This document shows, one piece after another, positions 9,699 to 18,937 of a stretch of 64,000 bases of DNA. Positions within the stretch are counted from its first letter, which is position 1; every line of letters starts with the position of its first letter. The stretch covers positions 2,476,501-2,540,500 of the forward strand of contig NZ_CP080387.1 in the NCBI RefSeq assembly GCF_030036535.1, given 5' to 3'. The DNA is from Agrobacterium cucumeris (GTDB lineage: Bacteria > Pseudomonadota > Alphaproteobacteria > Rhizobiales > Rhizobiaceae). Position numbers and translations under genes: made by a program. Under the pieces are notes generated by a model that saw nothing but the letters and a program-made list of their open reading frames with translations, did not search any database and was not told where the DNA came from.

Positions 9699-9832
9699 AT
9701 AATCAGCCGCCGCACTTTGAACGGTGTGGCGGCTCCCCACAGTCACATTGGGCGCCGCGGCTCAAAAACATTGGCAGAAACCCGAAATCGCGTTAAGCAA
9801 CGGCATCATTTGCCGCTTTCATGGGTGCCGCG

Positions 9833-10480
9833 ATGGATTTCGTTCCAAGCTTGCCAACACTTGTCGCCTTCACCATTGCCATTCTGCTTCTGGCGGTGAC
9901 GCCCGGGCCAGACATGACGCTCTGGATCAGCCGCTCGCTGCGCGAAGGCCGGGCAGCGGGTTTCATGACGCTGGTCGGAACCAATATCGGCATCACCGTG
10001 CACACGATGCTGGTCGCCTTCGGTGTCGCCGCCCTCATCGTCGCCTCCCCGACAGCCTTCCTGATCCTGAAAACCGGCGGGGCCGCCTATCTGGTCTGGC
10101 TCGCCATTCAGGCGATCCGTAAAGGCTCGGATTTCGTGATGGTGAAGACCAATGGAGAAAAGCCGCAATCCTCACTCAGATCGGCCTTGCTGAACGGCAT
10201 ATGGGTCAATCTGCTGAACCCCAAGGTCATCATCTTCTTCATGACCTTCCTGCCGCAATTCGTCAGCGCCTCCGACCCACACGTCACCGGCAAGCTGATC
10301 TTCCTCGGCATCTGGTCCATCATCGTGGCGCTGCCGATCGGTATCGGCATCGTTGTCGCCGCCGATGTCCTGTCCGCCTGGCTGCAACGCAACCGGAAGG
10401 TTCTGCGCGGACTGGATTACACGATCGCCGGTGTCTTTTCGCTTTTCGCCGTCAAGATTTTCTTCACCCAGACGCGCTGA
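9833..10480 (+). CDS. LysE/RhtB family amino-acid exporter
   Basis: 215 residues with about six membrane helices. The family signature LLLAVTPGPDMTLWISRSL lies near the N-terminus, and NPKVIIFFMTFLPQFV is the other conserved block. Members export amino acids or derivatives such as lysine, threonine or homoserine lactone. The start is taken at ATG 9833 (MDFVPSLPT), matching relatives; ATG 9821 is also in frame. A terminator follows at 10490. Confidence 0.9.
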   Translation: MDFVPSLPTLVAFTIAILLLAVTPGPDMTLWISRSLREGRAAGFMTLVGTNIGITVHTMLVAFGVAALIVASPTAFLILKTGGAAYLVWLAIQAIRKGSDFVMVKTNGEKPQSSLRSALLNGIWVNLLNPKVIIFFMTFLPQFVSASDPHVTGKLIFLGIWSIIVALPIGIGIVVAADVLSAWLQRNRKVLRGLDYTIAGVFSLFAVKIFFTQTR

Positions 10481-10489
10481 GCGCAAATA

Positions 10490-10513
10490 AAAAGGCGCCG
10501 GAAGGCGCCTTTA
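10490..10513. terminator. Shared terminator of the exporter and ABC genes
   Basis: Perfect 9-bp stem AAAGGCGCC-ggaa-GGCGCCTTT between two convergent genes, with A/T tracts on both sides. Confidence 0.85.
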
Positions 10514-10520
10514 AGAATGA

Positions 10521-11315
10521 TCAGCCGATCAAAAGCTCGTCGTCATCCAGCTTCTGGCCGCGTATCTTGCGGAACATGTCGATCAGATCTTCGACTTCAA
10601 GGTCCTTGCGGCTATCGCCGGACACATCGAGAACGATTTCACCGGCATGCAGCATGATCGTGCGGGTGCCATAATCCAGGGCCTGGCGCATGGAATGGGT
10701 GACCATCAGCGTCGTCAGCTTGCGCTCCGATACCACCTTGCGGGTCAATTCCATCACGAATTCCGCCATGCCGGGATCGAGCGCTGCCGTATGTTCGTCA
10801 AGCAACAGCACATCCGAGCCGGAAAGCGTCGCCATGACAAGCGACACTGCCTGTCGTTGTCCGCCGGACAACAGGTCCATGCGATCCTTCAGTCGGTTTT
10901 CGAGACCGAGATTGAGCGAGGCGATACGTTCTCTAAAGAAATCCCGCCTGCCCCGTCCAAGCGCCGACAACAACCCGCGGCGCTCTCCGCGCGACGCCGC
11001 CAGCGCCAGATTTTCTTCGATGGTGAGTGCGCCGCAGCTGCCCGCGAGTGGATCCTGAAACACGCGTGCCACCCGACCGGCCCGGCTGGCGGTCGGCTTG
11101 CGGGTAACGTCGGCACCACCAATCACCACTTTGCCCGCCGTCGGCAGTACGTCGCCGGCCAAGACACCGAGAAGCGTGGATTTGCCGGCGCCATTGGAAC
11201 CGATGACGGTGACAAAGGAACCATCTTCGATGGTGAGATCGATCTTGGCCAGCGCCTGCTTTTGCAGCGGCGTGCCACGTCCGAAGACGACCTGGATGTC
11301 GGAAAGGGAAATCAC
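10521..11315 (-). CDS. ABC transporter ATP-binding protein (TrpZ-like)
   Basis: 264 residues. Walker A GSNGAGKSTLLG, signature LSGGQRQAVSLVMA, Walker B DVLLLDEHTAALD and the switch His (VTHSM) are all present. Note Glu-His instead of Glu-Pro after Walker B, typical of this ABC subgroup. It is the last gene of a three-gene importer. The GTG start at 11315 overlaps the permease stop by 4 bases, with GGGGGAG upstream. It powers uptake through the permease at 11312-12193. Confidence 0.92.
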   Translation of the reverse strand: MISLSDIQVVFGRGTPLQKQALAKIDLTIEDGSFVTVIGSNGAGKSTLLGVLAGDVLPTAGKVVIGGADVTRKPTASRAGRVARVFQDPLAGSCGALTIEENLALAASRGERRGLLSALGRGRRDFFRERIASLNLGLENRLKDRMDLLSGGQRQAVSLVMATLSGSDVLLLDEHTAALDPGMAEFVMELTRKVVSERKLTTLMVTHSMRQALDYGTRTIMLHAGEIVLDVSGDSRKDLEVEDLIDMFRKIRGQKLDDDELLIG

Positions 11316-12193
11316 GATGTTGCTCCCCCACGGCGCAGTCGGGGCAGGATCAATGCAATGGCCACCAATACCGCCGTTACGAAATTGAGATCGGATGCCT
11401 TGAGACCCAGCACATCGCTCGACAAGGCAAGCTGGATGGCGAGACGATAGGCAATCGAGCCGAAAACACAGCCGATGAGCGCTATCAGAATGCCGCGCGC
11501 ACCGAACAGCGTTTCGCCGATGATGACGGCGGCAAGTCCGACGACGATGGTGCCGACACCGGAGGTCACATCGGCAAAGCCATTGGTCTGCGCGAACAAT
11601 GCGCCACCAAGGGCGACCAGCGCATTCGAAAGCGCCATGCCGAGATAGATCTGGTTGCCGGTCTTCACGCCCTGCGCCCGGGCCATCCGCGCATTGGCCC
11701 CTGTCGCCCGCATGGCAAGGCCCGCATCGCTTTCAAGGAAACGCCAGACGAGGATGACCGCGATCAGCACCAGTGCGCCGACGAAAAGCGGCCGCACCAG
11801 ATATTCCGACAGGCCCAAGCCGTAAAACGGCGATATCATCGTATCCTGATTGAGCAGCGCCACATTCGGCTTTCCCATCACCCGCAGATTGACGGAAAAC
11901 AGCGCGATCATCGTCAGGATCGAAGCAAGCAGGTTGAGGATTTTAAAGCGCACGTTGAGCGTTGCGGTGACCATGCCCGCAGCGGCACCGGCAACCATCG
12001 CAACCGCCGTCGCGACCCAGGCATTCAGACCGGCGATGATCAGCACGGCAGCAACAGCAGCGCCGAGCGGAAACGAACCGTCCACGGTCAGGTCAGGAAA
12101 ATCAAGCACCCGGAAAGCGAGATAGACGCCGATCGCCACGAAAGCGAAGACCAGTCCCAGCTCCACGGCACCCCAGAAGGCGATTTGGCTCAC
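11312..12193 (-). CDS. ABC transporter permease (TrpY-like)
   Basis: 293 residues, about nine hydrophobic helices, of the branched-chain-amino-acid/LIV permease superfamily. The coupling region GANARMARAQGVKTG is visible. It starts with GTG at 12193 behind AAGGACATTACC and overlaps the ATPase gene by 4 bases. The family pairs with PF04392-type binding proteins; in streptococci the system TrpXYZ imports tryptophan. The substrate here is unproven. Confidence 0.9.
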   Translation of the reverse strand: MSQIAFWGAVELGLVFAFVAIGVYLAFRVLDFPDLTVDGSFPLGAAVAAVLIIAGLNAWVATAVAMVAGAAAGMVTATLNVRFKILNLLASILTMIALFSVNLRVMGKPNVALLNQDTMISPFYGLGLSEYLVRPLFVGALVLIAVILVWRFLESDAGLAMRATGANARMARAQGVKTGNQIYLGMALSNALVALGGALFAQTNGFADVTSGVGTIVVGLAAVIIGETLFGARGILIALIGCVFGSIAYRLAIQLALSSDVLGLKASDLNFVTAVLVAIALILPRLRRGGATS

Positions 12194-12254
12194 GGTAATG
12201 TCCTTGTTATTGCCGCCATCAGGCGGATACGGGCACCGTCTCGTGCCACGTAAA

Positions 12255-12280
12255 ACGGGCGGCGAAATACCGCCGCCCGT
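12255..12280 (-). terminator. Hairpin between binding-protein and permease genes
   Basis: A 10-bp GC stem (ACGGGCGGCG / CGCCGCCCGT) with a 6-base loop lies after the binding-protein stop and before the permease start, with no T-tract. It looks like an RNA-stabilising or partial-termination hairpin that would favour binding-protein expression over the membrane components, a known pattern in binding-protein ABC operons. Confidence 0.6.
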
Positions 12281-12299
12281 AATTCAGTCTGGTTTCGGT

Positions 12300-13253
12300 T
12301 CAGTCGATGACCTTGGTGGCGCGCTTCGTCACGCTTTCGGGGAAGGTGACGCCAACTTTTTCGGCAACCTTCTTGTTGATGACGAGATCGGTGCCGACAG
12401 CCACGGTTGCCGGAATCTCACCGGGCTTTTCACCCTTGAGGATGCGGACAACAACGGCGCCGGTCTGTTTGCCAACGTCGAAATAGTTGAAGCCGAGGGC
12501 CGCAACCGCACCACGCGCAACGGAATCCGTATCAGCGGCGTAAAGCGGAATCTTCGCTTCGCTCGCAACACCGGCTGCCGCCTCGAAAGCGGAAACGATC
12601 GTGTTGTCGGTCGGAACGTAGATCACGTCGGCCTTGCCGACCAGAGCACGGGTTGCGCCCTGGACTTCCGCCGACTTGGTGGCGACGGATTCGACAACCT
12701 TCAGGCCGGCCTTTTCGGCCTCGGCCTTCAGCAGGGCGAGCGTCGAGGCGGAATTGGCTTCGGCGGAGTTGTAGATGAAGCCGATGGACTTGGCGTTCGG
12801 CGAAATTTCCTTGATGAGCGCCAGATGCTCGCCAACCGGCAGCATGTCGGATAGGCCGGTCACATTGCCGCCGGGCTTTTCCATGCTCTTGATGAGCTGT
12901 GCGCCAACCGGATCGGAGACGGCCGTGAAGACAACCGGAATGTCGCGCGTGGCCGCAACGACGGCCTGAGCCGACGGCGTGGAAATCGGCACGATGACGT
13001 TGGGCGCGTCGCCGACGAACTGGCGGGCGATCTGCGCTGCGGTGCCGGGATTGCCCTGCGCGGACTCGTAAAGGAACTTGAGGTTCTCGCCTTCCTTGTA
13101 ACCGGCTTCGGCAAGGGCCGCCTTGACGCCATCACGGGCAGCGTCAAGTGCCGGATGTTCGACGATGGCGGTGACGGCAACGGTGACGTTTTCAGCCTTG
13201 GCCGGCAGAACGATGGCGCTCGCAGCAGCGAGAGCCAGAATGAATGCGCGCAT
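12300..13253 (-). CDS. ABC transporter substrate-binding protein (TrpX-like, PF04392 type)
   Basis: 317 residues with a signal peptide (MRAFILALAAASAIVLPAKA, cleavage probably after AKA), so it is periplasmic. The mature part has the two-lobe pattern of the ABC_sub_bind family: VTAIVEHPALDAARDGVKAAL, then FTAVSDPVGAQLI and GFIYNSAEANS. The start at 13253 is set by AGGAGG 9 bases upstream. First gene of the importer; ligand unknown (tryptophan or another aromatic or purine-like compound is possible). Confidence 0.92.
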   Translation of the reverse strand: MRAFILALAAASAIVLPAKAENVTVAVTAIVEHPALDAARDGVKAALAEAGYKEGENLKFLYESAQGNPGTAAQIARQFVGDAPNVIVPISTPSAQAVVAATRDIPVVFTAVSDPVGAQLIKSMEKPGGNVTGLSDMLPVGEHLALIKEISPNAKSIGFIYNSAEANSASTLALLKAEAEKAGLKVVESVATKSAEVQGATRALVGKADVIYVPTDNTIVSAFEAAAGVASEAKIPLYAADTDSVARGAVAALGFNYFDVGKQTGAVVVRILKGEKPGEIPATVAVGTDLVINKKVAEKVGVTFPESVTKRATKVID

Positions 13254-13361
13254 GGATATCCTCCTGTTGGTTCCCTGTTTTCGTCTTTCTAGGAACAAGA
13301 CAGACCGAAATCAATCGGAGAACCGCCGGAAAACCAGCTTTATGGCGCAAATGCGGCTGAT

Positions 13362-14600
13362 TCAGTCATCCGCACCGTGATTGGCGATCATCATCGCCTC
13401 GAAAGCCAGCCTTTCGGTCTTGCGCATGCGTTCCGATTCCGACTTCAACTGGCCGCAGGCGGCGAGAATATCGCGGCCGCGCGGCGTGCGGATCGGCGAG
13501 GCATAACCCGCCTGATTGATGAAATCGGCGAATTTTTCGATCTGCGCCCATTCGGAGCACTGGTAGTTCGTGCCCGGCCACGGATTGAACGGAATGAGGT
13601 TGATCTTGGCCGGAACGCCCTTCAGCAACTGCACCAGCATCTTGGCGTCTTCCAGGCTGTCGTTCACATCCTTCAGCATCACATATTCGAAGGTGATGCG
13701 GCGGGCATTGGAAAGACCCGGATAGTTGCGGCAGGCCTCGATCAGTTCCTTCAGCGGATATTTCTTGTTGATCGGCACCAGCATGTCACGCAGATCGTCA
13801 CGCACCGCATGCAGCGAAATCGCCAGCATCACGCCAATCTCGTCACCGGTGCGGAAGATTTCCGGCACGACGCCTGAAGTGGAGAGCGTTACGCGGCGCT
13901 TGGAGAGCGACAGGCCGTCACCATCGGTGGCGATCAGAAGCGCAGTCTTCACGTGCTCGAAATTATAGAGCGGCTCGCCCATGCCCATCATCACGATGTT
14001 GGACACCTTGCGGCCTTCGCTCGGCACATAAGCGCCAACCGGAGTCGAACCATCCGGAAAATCGCCGAGCCGGTCACGCGCCAGCAGCAGCTGGGCAAGA
14101 ATTTCCTCGGCCGTCAGGTTGCGCACCAGGCGCTGCGTGCCGGTGTGACAGAAGGAACAGGTCAACGAACAGCCGACCTGGCTCGATATGCACAACGTGC
14201 CGCGCCCTTCCTCCGGAATATAGACCGTTTCAATCTCGACGGGGCGGCCGGCACCGCGCGGCGGAAAGCGCATCAGCCATTTGCGGGTGCCGTCATTGGA
14301 GATCTGCTCCTCGACGATTTCCGGACGGGAGATGGTGAAGGTCGCCTTCAGCTTCTCGCGAAGCTCCTTGGCGACATTGGTCATGTTGTCGAAATCCGAG
14401 ACGCCGCGCACATAAAGCCAGTTCCACAACTGGCTGACGCGCATCTTCACCTGCTTCTGCGGCACGCCGATCTCGGCCAGCGCCTCGCCCATTTCCTCAC
14501 GCGTCAGGCCGATCAGCGACGGCTTGCCGGACATGAGATCGCTATTGGCGATCAGCGGGGTTTTGACTGCCAGGCCGGCAGGGGCTTGCATTACGGACAT
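13362..14600 (-). CDS. rlmN: Dual-specificity rRNA/tRNA adenine-C2 methyltransferase RlmN
   Basis: 412 residues. A radical-SAM enzyme that methylates C2 of A2503 in 23S rRNA and A37 in some tRNAs. The 4Fe-4S motif [11 protein letters not shown] is present, with the family blocks [19 protein letters not shown] and ISLHA; the catalytic C-terminal Cys is in DILAACGQL. The ATG at 14600 has GGGATAG before it; downstream ATGs are also possible because the N-terminal 30 residues are less conserved. Confidence 0.96.
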   Translation of the reverse strand: MSVMQAPAGLAVKTPLIANSDLMSGKPSLIGLTREEMGEALAEIGVPQKQVKMRVSQLWNWLYVRGVSDFDNMTNVAKELREKLKATFTISRPEIVEEQISNDGTRKWLMRFPPRGAGRPVEIETVYIPEEGRGTLCISSQVGCSLTCSFCHTGTQRLVRNLTAEEILAQLLLARDRLGDFPDGSTPVGAYVPSEGRKVSNIVMMGMGEPLYNFEHVKTALLIATDGDGLSLSKRRVTLSTSGVVPEIFRTGDEIGVMLAISLHAVRDDLRDMLVPINKKYPLKELIEACRNYPGLSNARRITFEYVMLKDVNDSLEDAKMLVQLLKGVPAKINLIPFNPWPGTNYQCSEWAQIEKFADFINQAGYASPIRTPRGRDILAACGQLKSESERMRKTERLAFEAMMIANHGADD

Positions 14601-14749
14601 CACGCTATCCCATCATTCCATGCATCGCACGACCGGCCTTTCGGATAGGCGGAAAATCGTCTGCATGTCGAGAAAATCAAAGGCGGAGCACTTTTCGCGC
14701 ATCCGCCTGTCAATGTTGCCGCGCGTTTAGCATCAAACAAGCAAAAACG

Positions 14750-14776
14750 CAAATGGCCGGTCGATGACCGGCCATT
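14750..14776 (-). terminator. Terminator after the IalB-like gene
   Basis: Perfect 11-bp stem AATGGCCGGTC / GACCGGCCATT, followed on the minus strand by a T-rich stretch (GCGTTTTTGCTTG). It lies 25 bases after the stop codon. Confidence 0.85.
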
Positions 14777-14800
14777 ATCAAACGCGGTAAAGCGTCAGGA

Positions 14801-15304
14801 TTACTTGCAGCTCTCGATCTGCTTGAGAGCAGCCGAAATGCCCGAAAGCGAATAGGAATAGGACGTCGCGGTGCCACGGCCGGAAACCGCCTTGACCGTC
14901 ATCGACTTGCCGCCCTTCATGGCGGCCACGAGAGCGGGCTCTTCGGCAGCGTTTTCAACCCAGGCAGCCTTGTCCTTGGTGAACATGACGAAGTTCTTGT
15001 TGTCGATCGTCACATTGACCTTGGAACCCTGCTTCAGCGGATAACCCACCATGGCCTGCGGCTCATAGGAAATGTTCTGGCCGGGACGCTGCGACACGAT
15101 GAAGAAGATATCGCCGTGATCGACGCTTGCCGGTTCCTTGGCGGTCGGAATGGAAAGAACGTAGCAGACGGTGCTGTTGCCCGATTTGTACGAATAGGCA
15201 CCCCAAGCATTGAACTGCTGGATGCGCGTGGGCGACTGTGCAGATGCTACGCCGACGCTGGTCAGCAAAATGGCCGCTGCGGTTGCTACACTTCTTACAA
15301 ACAT
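14801..15304 (-). CDS. Invasion-associated locus B (IalB) family exported protein
   Basis: 167 residues with an N-terminal signal peptide ending near VASAQ. The mature part (WGAYSYKSGNSTVCYVLS, then an ISYEPQAMVGYPL region) matches the IalB family first described in Bartonella and common, function unknown, across rhizobia. The start at 15304 is chosen from CAGGAAA upstream and from the signal peptide beginning there; the frame is open to 15403. Predicted periplasmic or surface exposed. Single gene with its own terminator. Confidence 0.85.
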   Translation of the reverse strand: MFVRSVATAAAILLTSVGVASAQSPTRIQQFNAWGAYSYKSGNSTVCYVLSIPTAKEPASVDHGDIFFIVSQRPGQNISYEPQAMVGYPLKQGSKVNVTIDNKNFVMFTKDKAAWVENAAEEPALVAAMKGGKSMTVKAVSGRGTATSYSYSLSGISAALKQIESCK

Positions 15305-15600
15305 AGAATTTCCTGCCGGGTTATTGTCTTCCATTAGCCCGAAGCAGCGGCGGGCTCCATTTTCTGGATCGGCCACGTTCAGGTGCGGATCGTCTTTTCT
15401 CATTGTGGTCGGGAAGCGGTTACCAAACCGTCAACAACACGCATAAAATGCCTAAAACGTCTTGCGGTGTTACAGATTGGCGACTCCCCTCACCCTGGAG
15501 GAAGGGCGCGGAACGACCTTCCTTCATGTGTATGACACACAAATTCAGGCAAGAATTTGTCGCCCGCCAGGCTGCACCGAGCGGGCACATCACAGAGGCG

Positions 15601-15981
15601 TTACCCGGCTTCCTGCTGTCTCTTCAGCATGGCATCCGCCGCATCGTAATGCTCCATCTTGATATGGGCGCGGATCATGGCGAGCGCGGCGGTGATGACC
15701 GCGATATCATCGGTAAAACCGACAACCGCCAGCATATCCGGCACGGCATCGATGGGCATGATGAAATAGGCGAGCGCAGCGAGAATAATGCCCTTGGCGC
15801 GCAACGGCGTGTCGCGATCAATCGCGCAATAATAGGCCGCCGCCGCGTCACGCGCGAACGGCACCTTGGTCATCACCCGCTTCAGCTTGGGCCAGAATTT
15901 GGCGCGCACGACATTTTCGCGCTCCTGCTGCCTGTCGGTTTCACCCGGCAGAAGAATTTCACCGATTTTCACATCATCCAT
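15601..15981 (-). CDS. YkvA/DUF1232 family membrane protein
   Basis: 126 residues. The DUF1232 core is clear: a hydrophobic helix (KGIILAALAYFIMPIDAVPD) with the conserved Y-x-x-x-P-x-D-x-x-P-D pattern, followed by GFTDDIAVI. The family function is unknown; members are small membrane-associated proteins. The start at 15981 has GGAGG upstream; the open frame continues 7 codons further. Confidence 0.88.
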   Translation of the reverse strand: MDDVKIGEILLPGETDRQQERENVVRAKFWPKLKRVMTKVPFARDAAAAYYCAIDRDTPLRAKGIILAALAYFIMPIDAVPDMLAVVGFTDDIAVITAALAMIRAHIKMEHYDAADAMLKRQQEAG

Positions 15982-16032
15982 GATCGACGGTCCTCCGGTC
16001 ACGGCTATTATATGGGAGTTAACGTCCGCCGT

Positions 16033-16338
16033 TCAATTCCCCCGGCCTGCCGCTGCCTTCTGCATGGCCTCGGCCAGAAGAAAATCCCGCTCGGTTACAC
16101 CCTGTGAATCATGGGTTGTGAGGCAGACTTTCACGCGTGAGTAGACATTGGACCATTCCGGGTGATGATTGAGCCTTTCCGCCGCAAGAGCCGATTCAGC
16201 CATGAAACCGAAGGCCTCCGCAAAACTGGAAAACTTGAAGGACCGGACGATCGCCGCCCCGTCCTCTCGCAGGGCCCAGCCTTCGAGCTTGGACAATGCC
16301 TGCCGGATGGCTTCCGGTTCAACTCTGGGATATTTCAT
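16033..16338 (-). CDS. 4a-hydroxytetrahydrobiopterin dehydratase (pterin-4-alpha-carbinolamine dehydratase)
   Basis: 101 residues, normal for the family. It dehydrates 4a-carbinolamine to recycle the pterin cofactor of aromatic amino acid hydroxylases. The active-site block [19 protein letters not shown] (the HHP-W-N-V-Y motif) is complete, with a following [18 protein letters not shown] lies 8 bases before ATG 16338. No phenylalanine hydroxylase is seen in the window. It diverges from the phosphatase gene at 16398. Confidence 0.93.
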   Translation of the reverse strand: MKYPRVEPEAIRQALSKLEGWALREDGAAIVRSFKFSSFAEAFGFMAESALAAERLNHHPEWSNVYSRVKVCLTTHDSQGVTERDFLLAEAMQKAAAGRGN

Positions 16339-16397
16339 CAATCTTGCCTCCGCTTGATACCCATTAACGCCTCAACGACCGGATCGACGCATATTCC

Positions 16398-16877
16398 ATG
16401 AAACATATAGCTGTTCTTTTTGTCTGCATGGGCAATATCTGCCGCTCACCACTTGCCGAAGGCGTTTTGGCAAACCTAGCCGATAGAGACGGTGTATCCC
16501 GCCAACTCACGATCGAATCCGCCGGCACCGGCGGCTGGCATGCCGGCAATGCCCCGGATCGCAGATCCATAGCGATAGCCCGCAAGCATGGCATCGATAT
16601 TTCAGGGCAGCGCGCGCGACAGGTCAGTCAGGCCGATTTCGAAAAATTCGATCTCATTCTTGCCATGGATACGAGCAATCTGGCGAAACTGCTTCAAAAG
16701 GCGCCGGAAAACCGCAGGCACAAAATCCACCTGTTTCTGGACTATGCTTCGGGACGCCACGAGAGCGTCCCGGATCCCTATTTCGGTGGTGAAGACGGAT
16801 TTCTGACCGTCTACAACATGCTTTTGGCGGGATGCAGCTCGTTGCTCGAAAAGATGGAGCTGGACCGCGCTTCGTGA
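16398..16877 (+). CDS. Low-molecular-weight protein-tyrosine phosphatase
   Basis: 159 residues. The phosphate-binding loop C-x5-R is seen as VCMGNICRSPLAEG at residues 9-22, and the general acid in VPDPYFGGEDGF near residue 126. It hydrolyses phosphotyrosine or related low-molecular-weight phosphomonoesters in the cytosol. Its last 67 bases overlap, tail to tail, the end of the convergent gene at 16811-17404. No tyrosine kinase lies nearby. Confidence 0.94.
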   Translation: MKHIAVLFVCMGNICRSPLAEGVLANLADRDGVSRQLTIESAGTGGWHAGNAPDRRSIAIARKHGIDISGQRARQVSQADFEKFDLILAMDTSNLAKLLQKAPENRRHKIHLFLDYASGRHESVPDPYFGGEDGFLTVYNMLLAGCSSLLEKMELDRAS

Positions 16878-17404
16878 AGCGGAAACGCCTCTTCCACGAC
16901 ATAGGGTCCGCCGCCCACCGATTCCTTCGACGACATCAGCACGAAACGGCCGACCGTGAAGGGCGAGGTGCGGAAGTTGCCGCGTCCGGAAAGATACTGC
17001 ACCACATCGTCCACGCGACAGGAGCGCAACCGCGCCAGTGTGACATGCGGCATGAACTTGCGCGGATCGGGTGGGAGACCGATCCTTTGGCAGATCCGCT
17101 CGATTTCCGCCTGAAGCGCATGCATTTCCGGCGAGGGAGAAACCCCGGCCCAGATGGAATGCGGTTTCTTGGAACCGAAGGAACCCATGCCGGTGAGGTT
17201 GAGCTGGAACTCCGGTCTTTCGATCCGATCCAGCCTGTCGACAACCTCATCGGCGGTTCGCCCGTCGATATCACCGATAAAACGCAGGGTTATGTGATAA
17301 TTCTCCACATCGATCCACCGGGCTCCCGGCAGACCACCGCGCAACAATGAGAGGCTCATAGCCGCATTGCGCGGAATTTCGAGGGCGGTAAACAGTCTCG
17401 GCAT
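16811..17404 (-). CDS. thpR: RNA 2',3'-cyclic phosphodiesterase
   Basis: 197 residues of the 2H phosphoesterase (LigT/ThpR) family. Both catalytic H-x-T motifs are present: NYHITLRFIG and PHVTLARL. Members open 2',3'-cyclic phosphate on RNA. The start at 17404 (MPRLFTALE) has GGGGAG upstream; the frame is open to 17449. The C-terminus overlaps the convergent phosphatase gene by 67 bases. Confidence 0.92.
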   Translation of the reverse strand: MPRLFTALEIPRNAAMSLSLLRGGLPGARWIDVENYHITLRFIGDIDGRTADEVVDRLDRIERPEFQLNLTGMGSFGSKKPHSIWAGVSPSPEMHALQAEIERICQRIGLPPDPRKFMPHVTLARLRSCRVDDVVQYLSGRGNFRTSPFTVGRFVLMSSKESVGGGPYVVEEAFPLHEARSSSIFSSNELHPAKSML

Positions 17405-17472
17405 GGCGAGCTCCCCGAATCTCTTGGCAGAACAAGCATAGCGAATCACGCAATGCAGACGGGCGCAAGTGC

Positions 17473-18123
17473 TTATTTTTTTTGCGCACCGATTGTCTTG
17501 ATGAAGCTTTCAACAGCCGGCAAAGATTTCTCCACCATCATTGCCACACCTTTCGTATTGGGGTGCATCTTGTCATCCAGCTTCAGCGCATCATCCGTCA
17601 CCACACCTTCCAGAAAGAAGGGATAAAGCGGCAGGTTGTATTTTTCCGCAAGCTTTGGAAAGATCGGATTGAAACGCGTTGCGTAGTCGTCACCCATGTT
17701 CGGCGGCGCCATAATACCGACCAGCAGCACCGCTATATTGCGTTTCTGAAAACCGGAAATGATGGCATCGAGGTTCTTTTCTGTCTGTTCCGGGCCAATA
17801 CCACGCAGTGCATCATTGGCGCCAAGTTCCAGAATGACCCCGTCCGTACCATCTGGCACGGACCATTCCGCCCGCGACAAACCGCCAGAGGAGGTATCAC
17901 CGGACACGCCGGCATTGGCGACGACGGCATTGATGCCCTTCGCCTTTAATGCAGCTTCAAGCTGTGCGGTATAGCTGTCGGCGGGCGGCAGCTGATACCC
18001 GGCCATGAGGCTGTCACCGAGGCCGACCAGTTGCAATGTCCGTTCCTGGGCCGAGGCCGCAGAGGCAGAAAAGGCGGCTGCGAAAATGACAATGAAGTGA
18101 AACAGGGCAGCTTTAAATCTCAT
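17473..18123 (-). CDS. SGNH/GDSL arylesterase, TesA type
   Basis: 216 residues with a signal peptide ending near SAASAQ, so it is periplasmic. Catalytic blocks of the SGNH hydrolases are complete: GLGDSLMAGYQL (Ser), the Gly in SGDTSSGGL, ELGANDALRG (Asn) and DDKMHPNTKG (Asp/His). It acts on ester or thioester substrates like E. coli TesA. The start at 18123 has AGGAAAG upstream. It is divergent from the ybbA-ybbP-like pair, the same neighbourhood as tesA in E. coli. Confidence 0.92.
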   Translation of the reverse strand: MRFKAALFHFIVIFAAAFSASAASAQERTLQLVGLGDSLMAGYQLPPADSYTAQLEAALKAKGINAVVANAGVSGDTSSGGLSRAEWSVPDGTDGVILELGANDALRGIGPEQTEKNLDAIISGFQKRNIAVLLVGIMAPPNMGDDYATRFNPIFPKLAEKYNLPLYPFFLEGVVTDDALKLDDKMHPNTKGVAMMVEKSLPAVESFIKTIGAQKK

Positions 18124-18226
18124 CACGGCTTTCCTAACTTGGCCTAACTTGGTTCCCTTTGTCTGAAATACCGACCGCATCGACACCGCCAGACCATTTT
18201 CATCACCCTATATAGGAACGAGAATT

Positions 18227-18937
18227 GTGACGAAAAGCATCATAGAGCTGAAGAACGCCGACCTCACGCTCGGCAACGCCGCCGCCTCCGTCCACGTTCT
18301 CAAGGCCATCGATCTTTCGATCGGTGAAGGTGAAGCGGTCGGCATCGTCGGCCCTTCCGGCTCGGGGAAATCAACGCTGCTGATGGTGCTTGCCGGTCTT
18401 GAGCGGCTGGACAGCGGTGAAATCGTCATTGCGGATACACAACTGCACAGACTCGGCGAAGATGCGCTGGCGGATTTTCGCGGCAAGAATATCGGCATCG
18501 TTTTCCAGTCCTTCCACCTCATCGCCAATATGACGGCGTTGGAAAACGTCGCCGTTCCGCTGGAACTGGCCAATACCCCCAATCCCTTCGAAATCGCCAA
18601 ACGCGAACTCGTCGCCGTCGGTCTCGGTGAACGCCTCAACCACTATCCCGGCCAGCTCTCAGGCGGCGAGCAACAGCGTGTGGCCATCGCCCGCGCGCTT
18701 GCCCCCTCACCGGCCGTGCTGATCGCCGATGAACCAACTGGCAATCTCGATACAGATACCGGCAAGCAGATCGCCGATCTTCTTTTTGCCAAACAGGCCG
18801 AACGCGGCATGACCATGGTCCTCGTTACCCATGATCCGTCGCTCGCCGCCCGCTGCTCGCGACAGATCAAGGTGCGCTCCGGTGAGATTGAGGGCGACAG
18901 CGCCCGCCCCCAGATGGCGCGGGCGGTATCGGCATGA
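18227..18937 (+). CDS. ABC transporter ATP-binding protein, LolD/YbbA type
   Basis: 236 residues. Walker [12 protein letters not shown], signature LSGGEQQRVAIARAL and Walker B LIADEPTGNLD are all intact; the family-specific ENVAVPLEL stretch is present. A type VII (MacB/LolD-like) ABC ATPase working with the large permease that overlaps it by 4 bases (ATGA). The start is GTG at 18227, behind AGGAACGAGAA. Such pairs act on lipids or lipoproteins or extrude periplasmic substrates; the cargo here is unknown. Confidence 0.93.
   Translation: MTKSIIELKNADLTLGNAAASVHVLKAIDLSIGEGEAVGIVGPSGSGKSTLLMVLAGLERLDSGEIVIADTQLHRLGEDALADFRGKNIGIVFQSFHLIANMTALENVAVPLELANTPNPFEIAKRELVAVGLGERLNHYPGQLSGGEQQRVAIARALAPSPAVLIADEPTGNLDTDTGKQIADLLFAKQAERGMTMVLVTHDPSLAARCSRQIKVRSGEIEGDSARPQMARAVSA

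Noticed and set aside
15562..15586. GCCCGC/GCGGGC hairpin as terminator of the DUF1232 gene
   Set aside because: The stem is short and no T-tract follows on the minus strand. It also lies before the stop side of that gene's frame.
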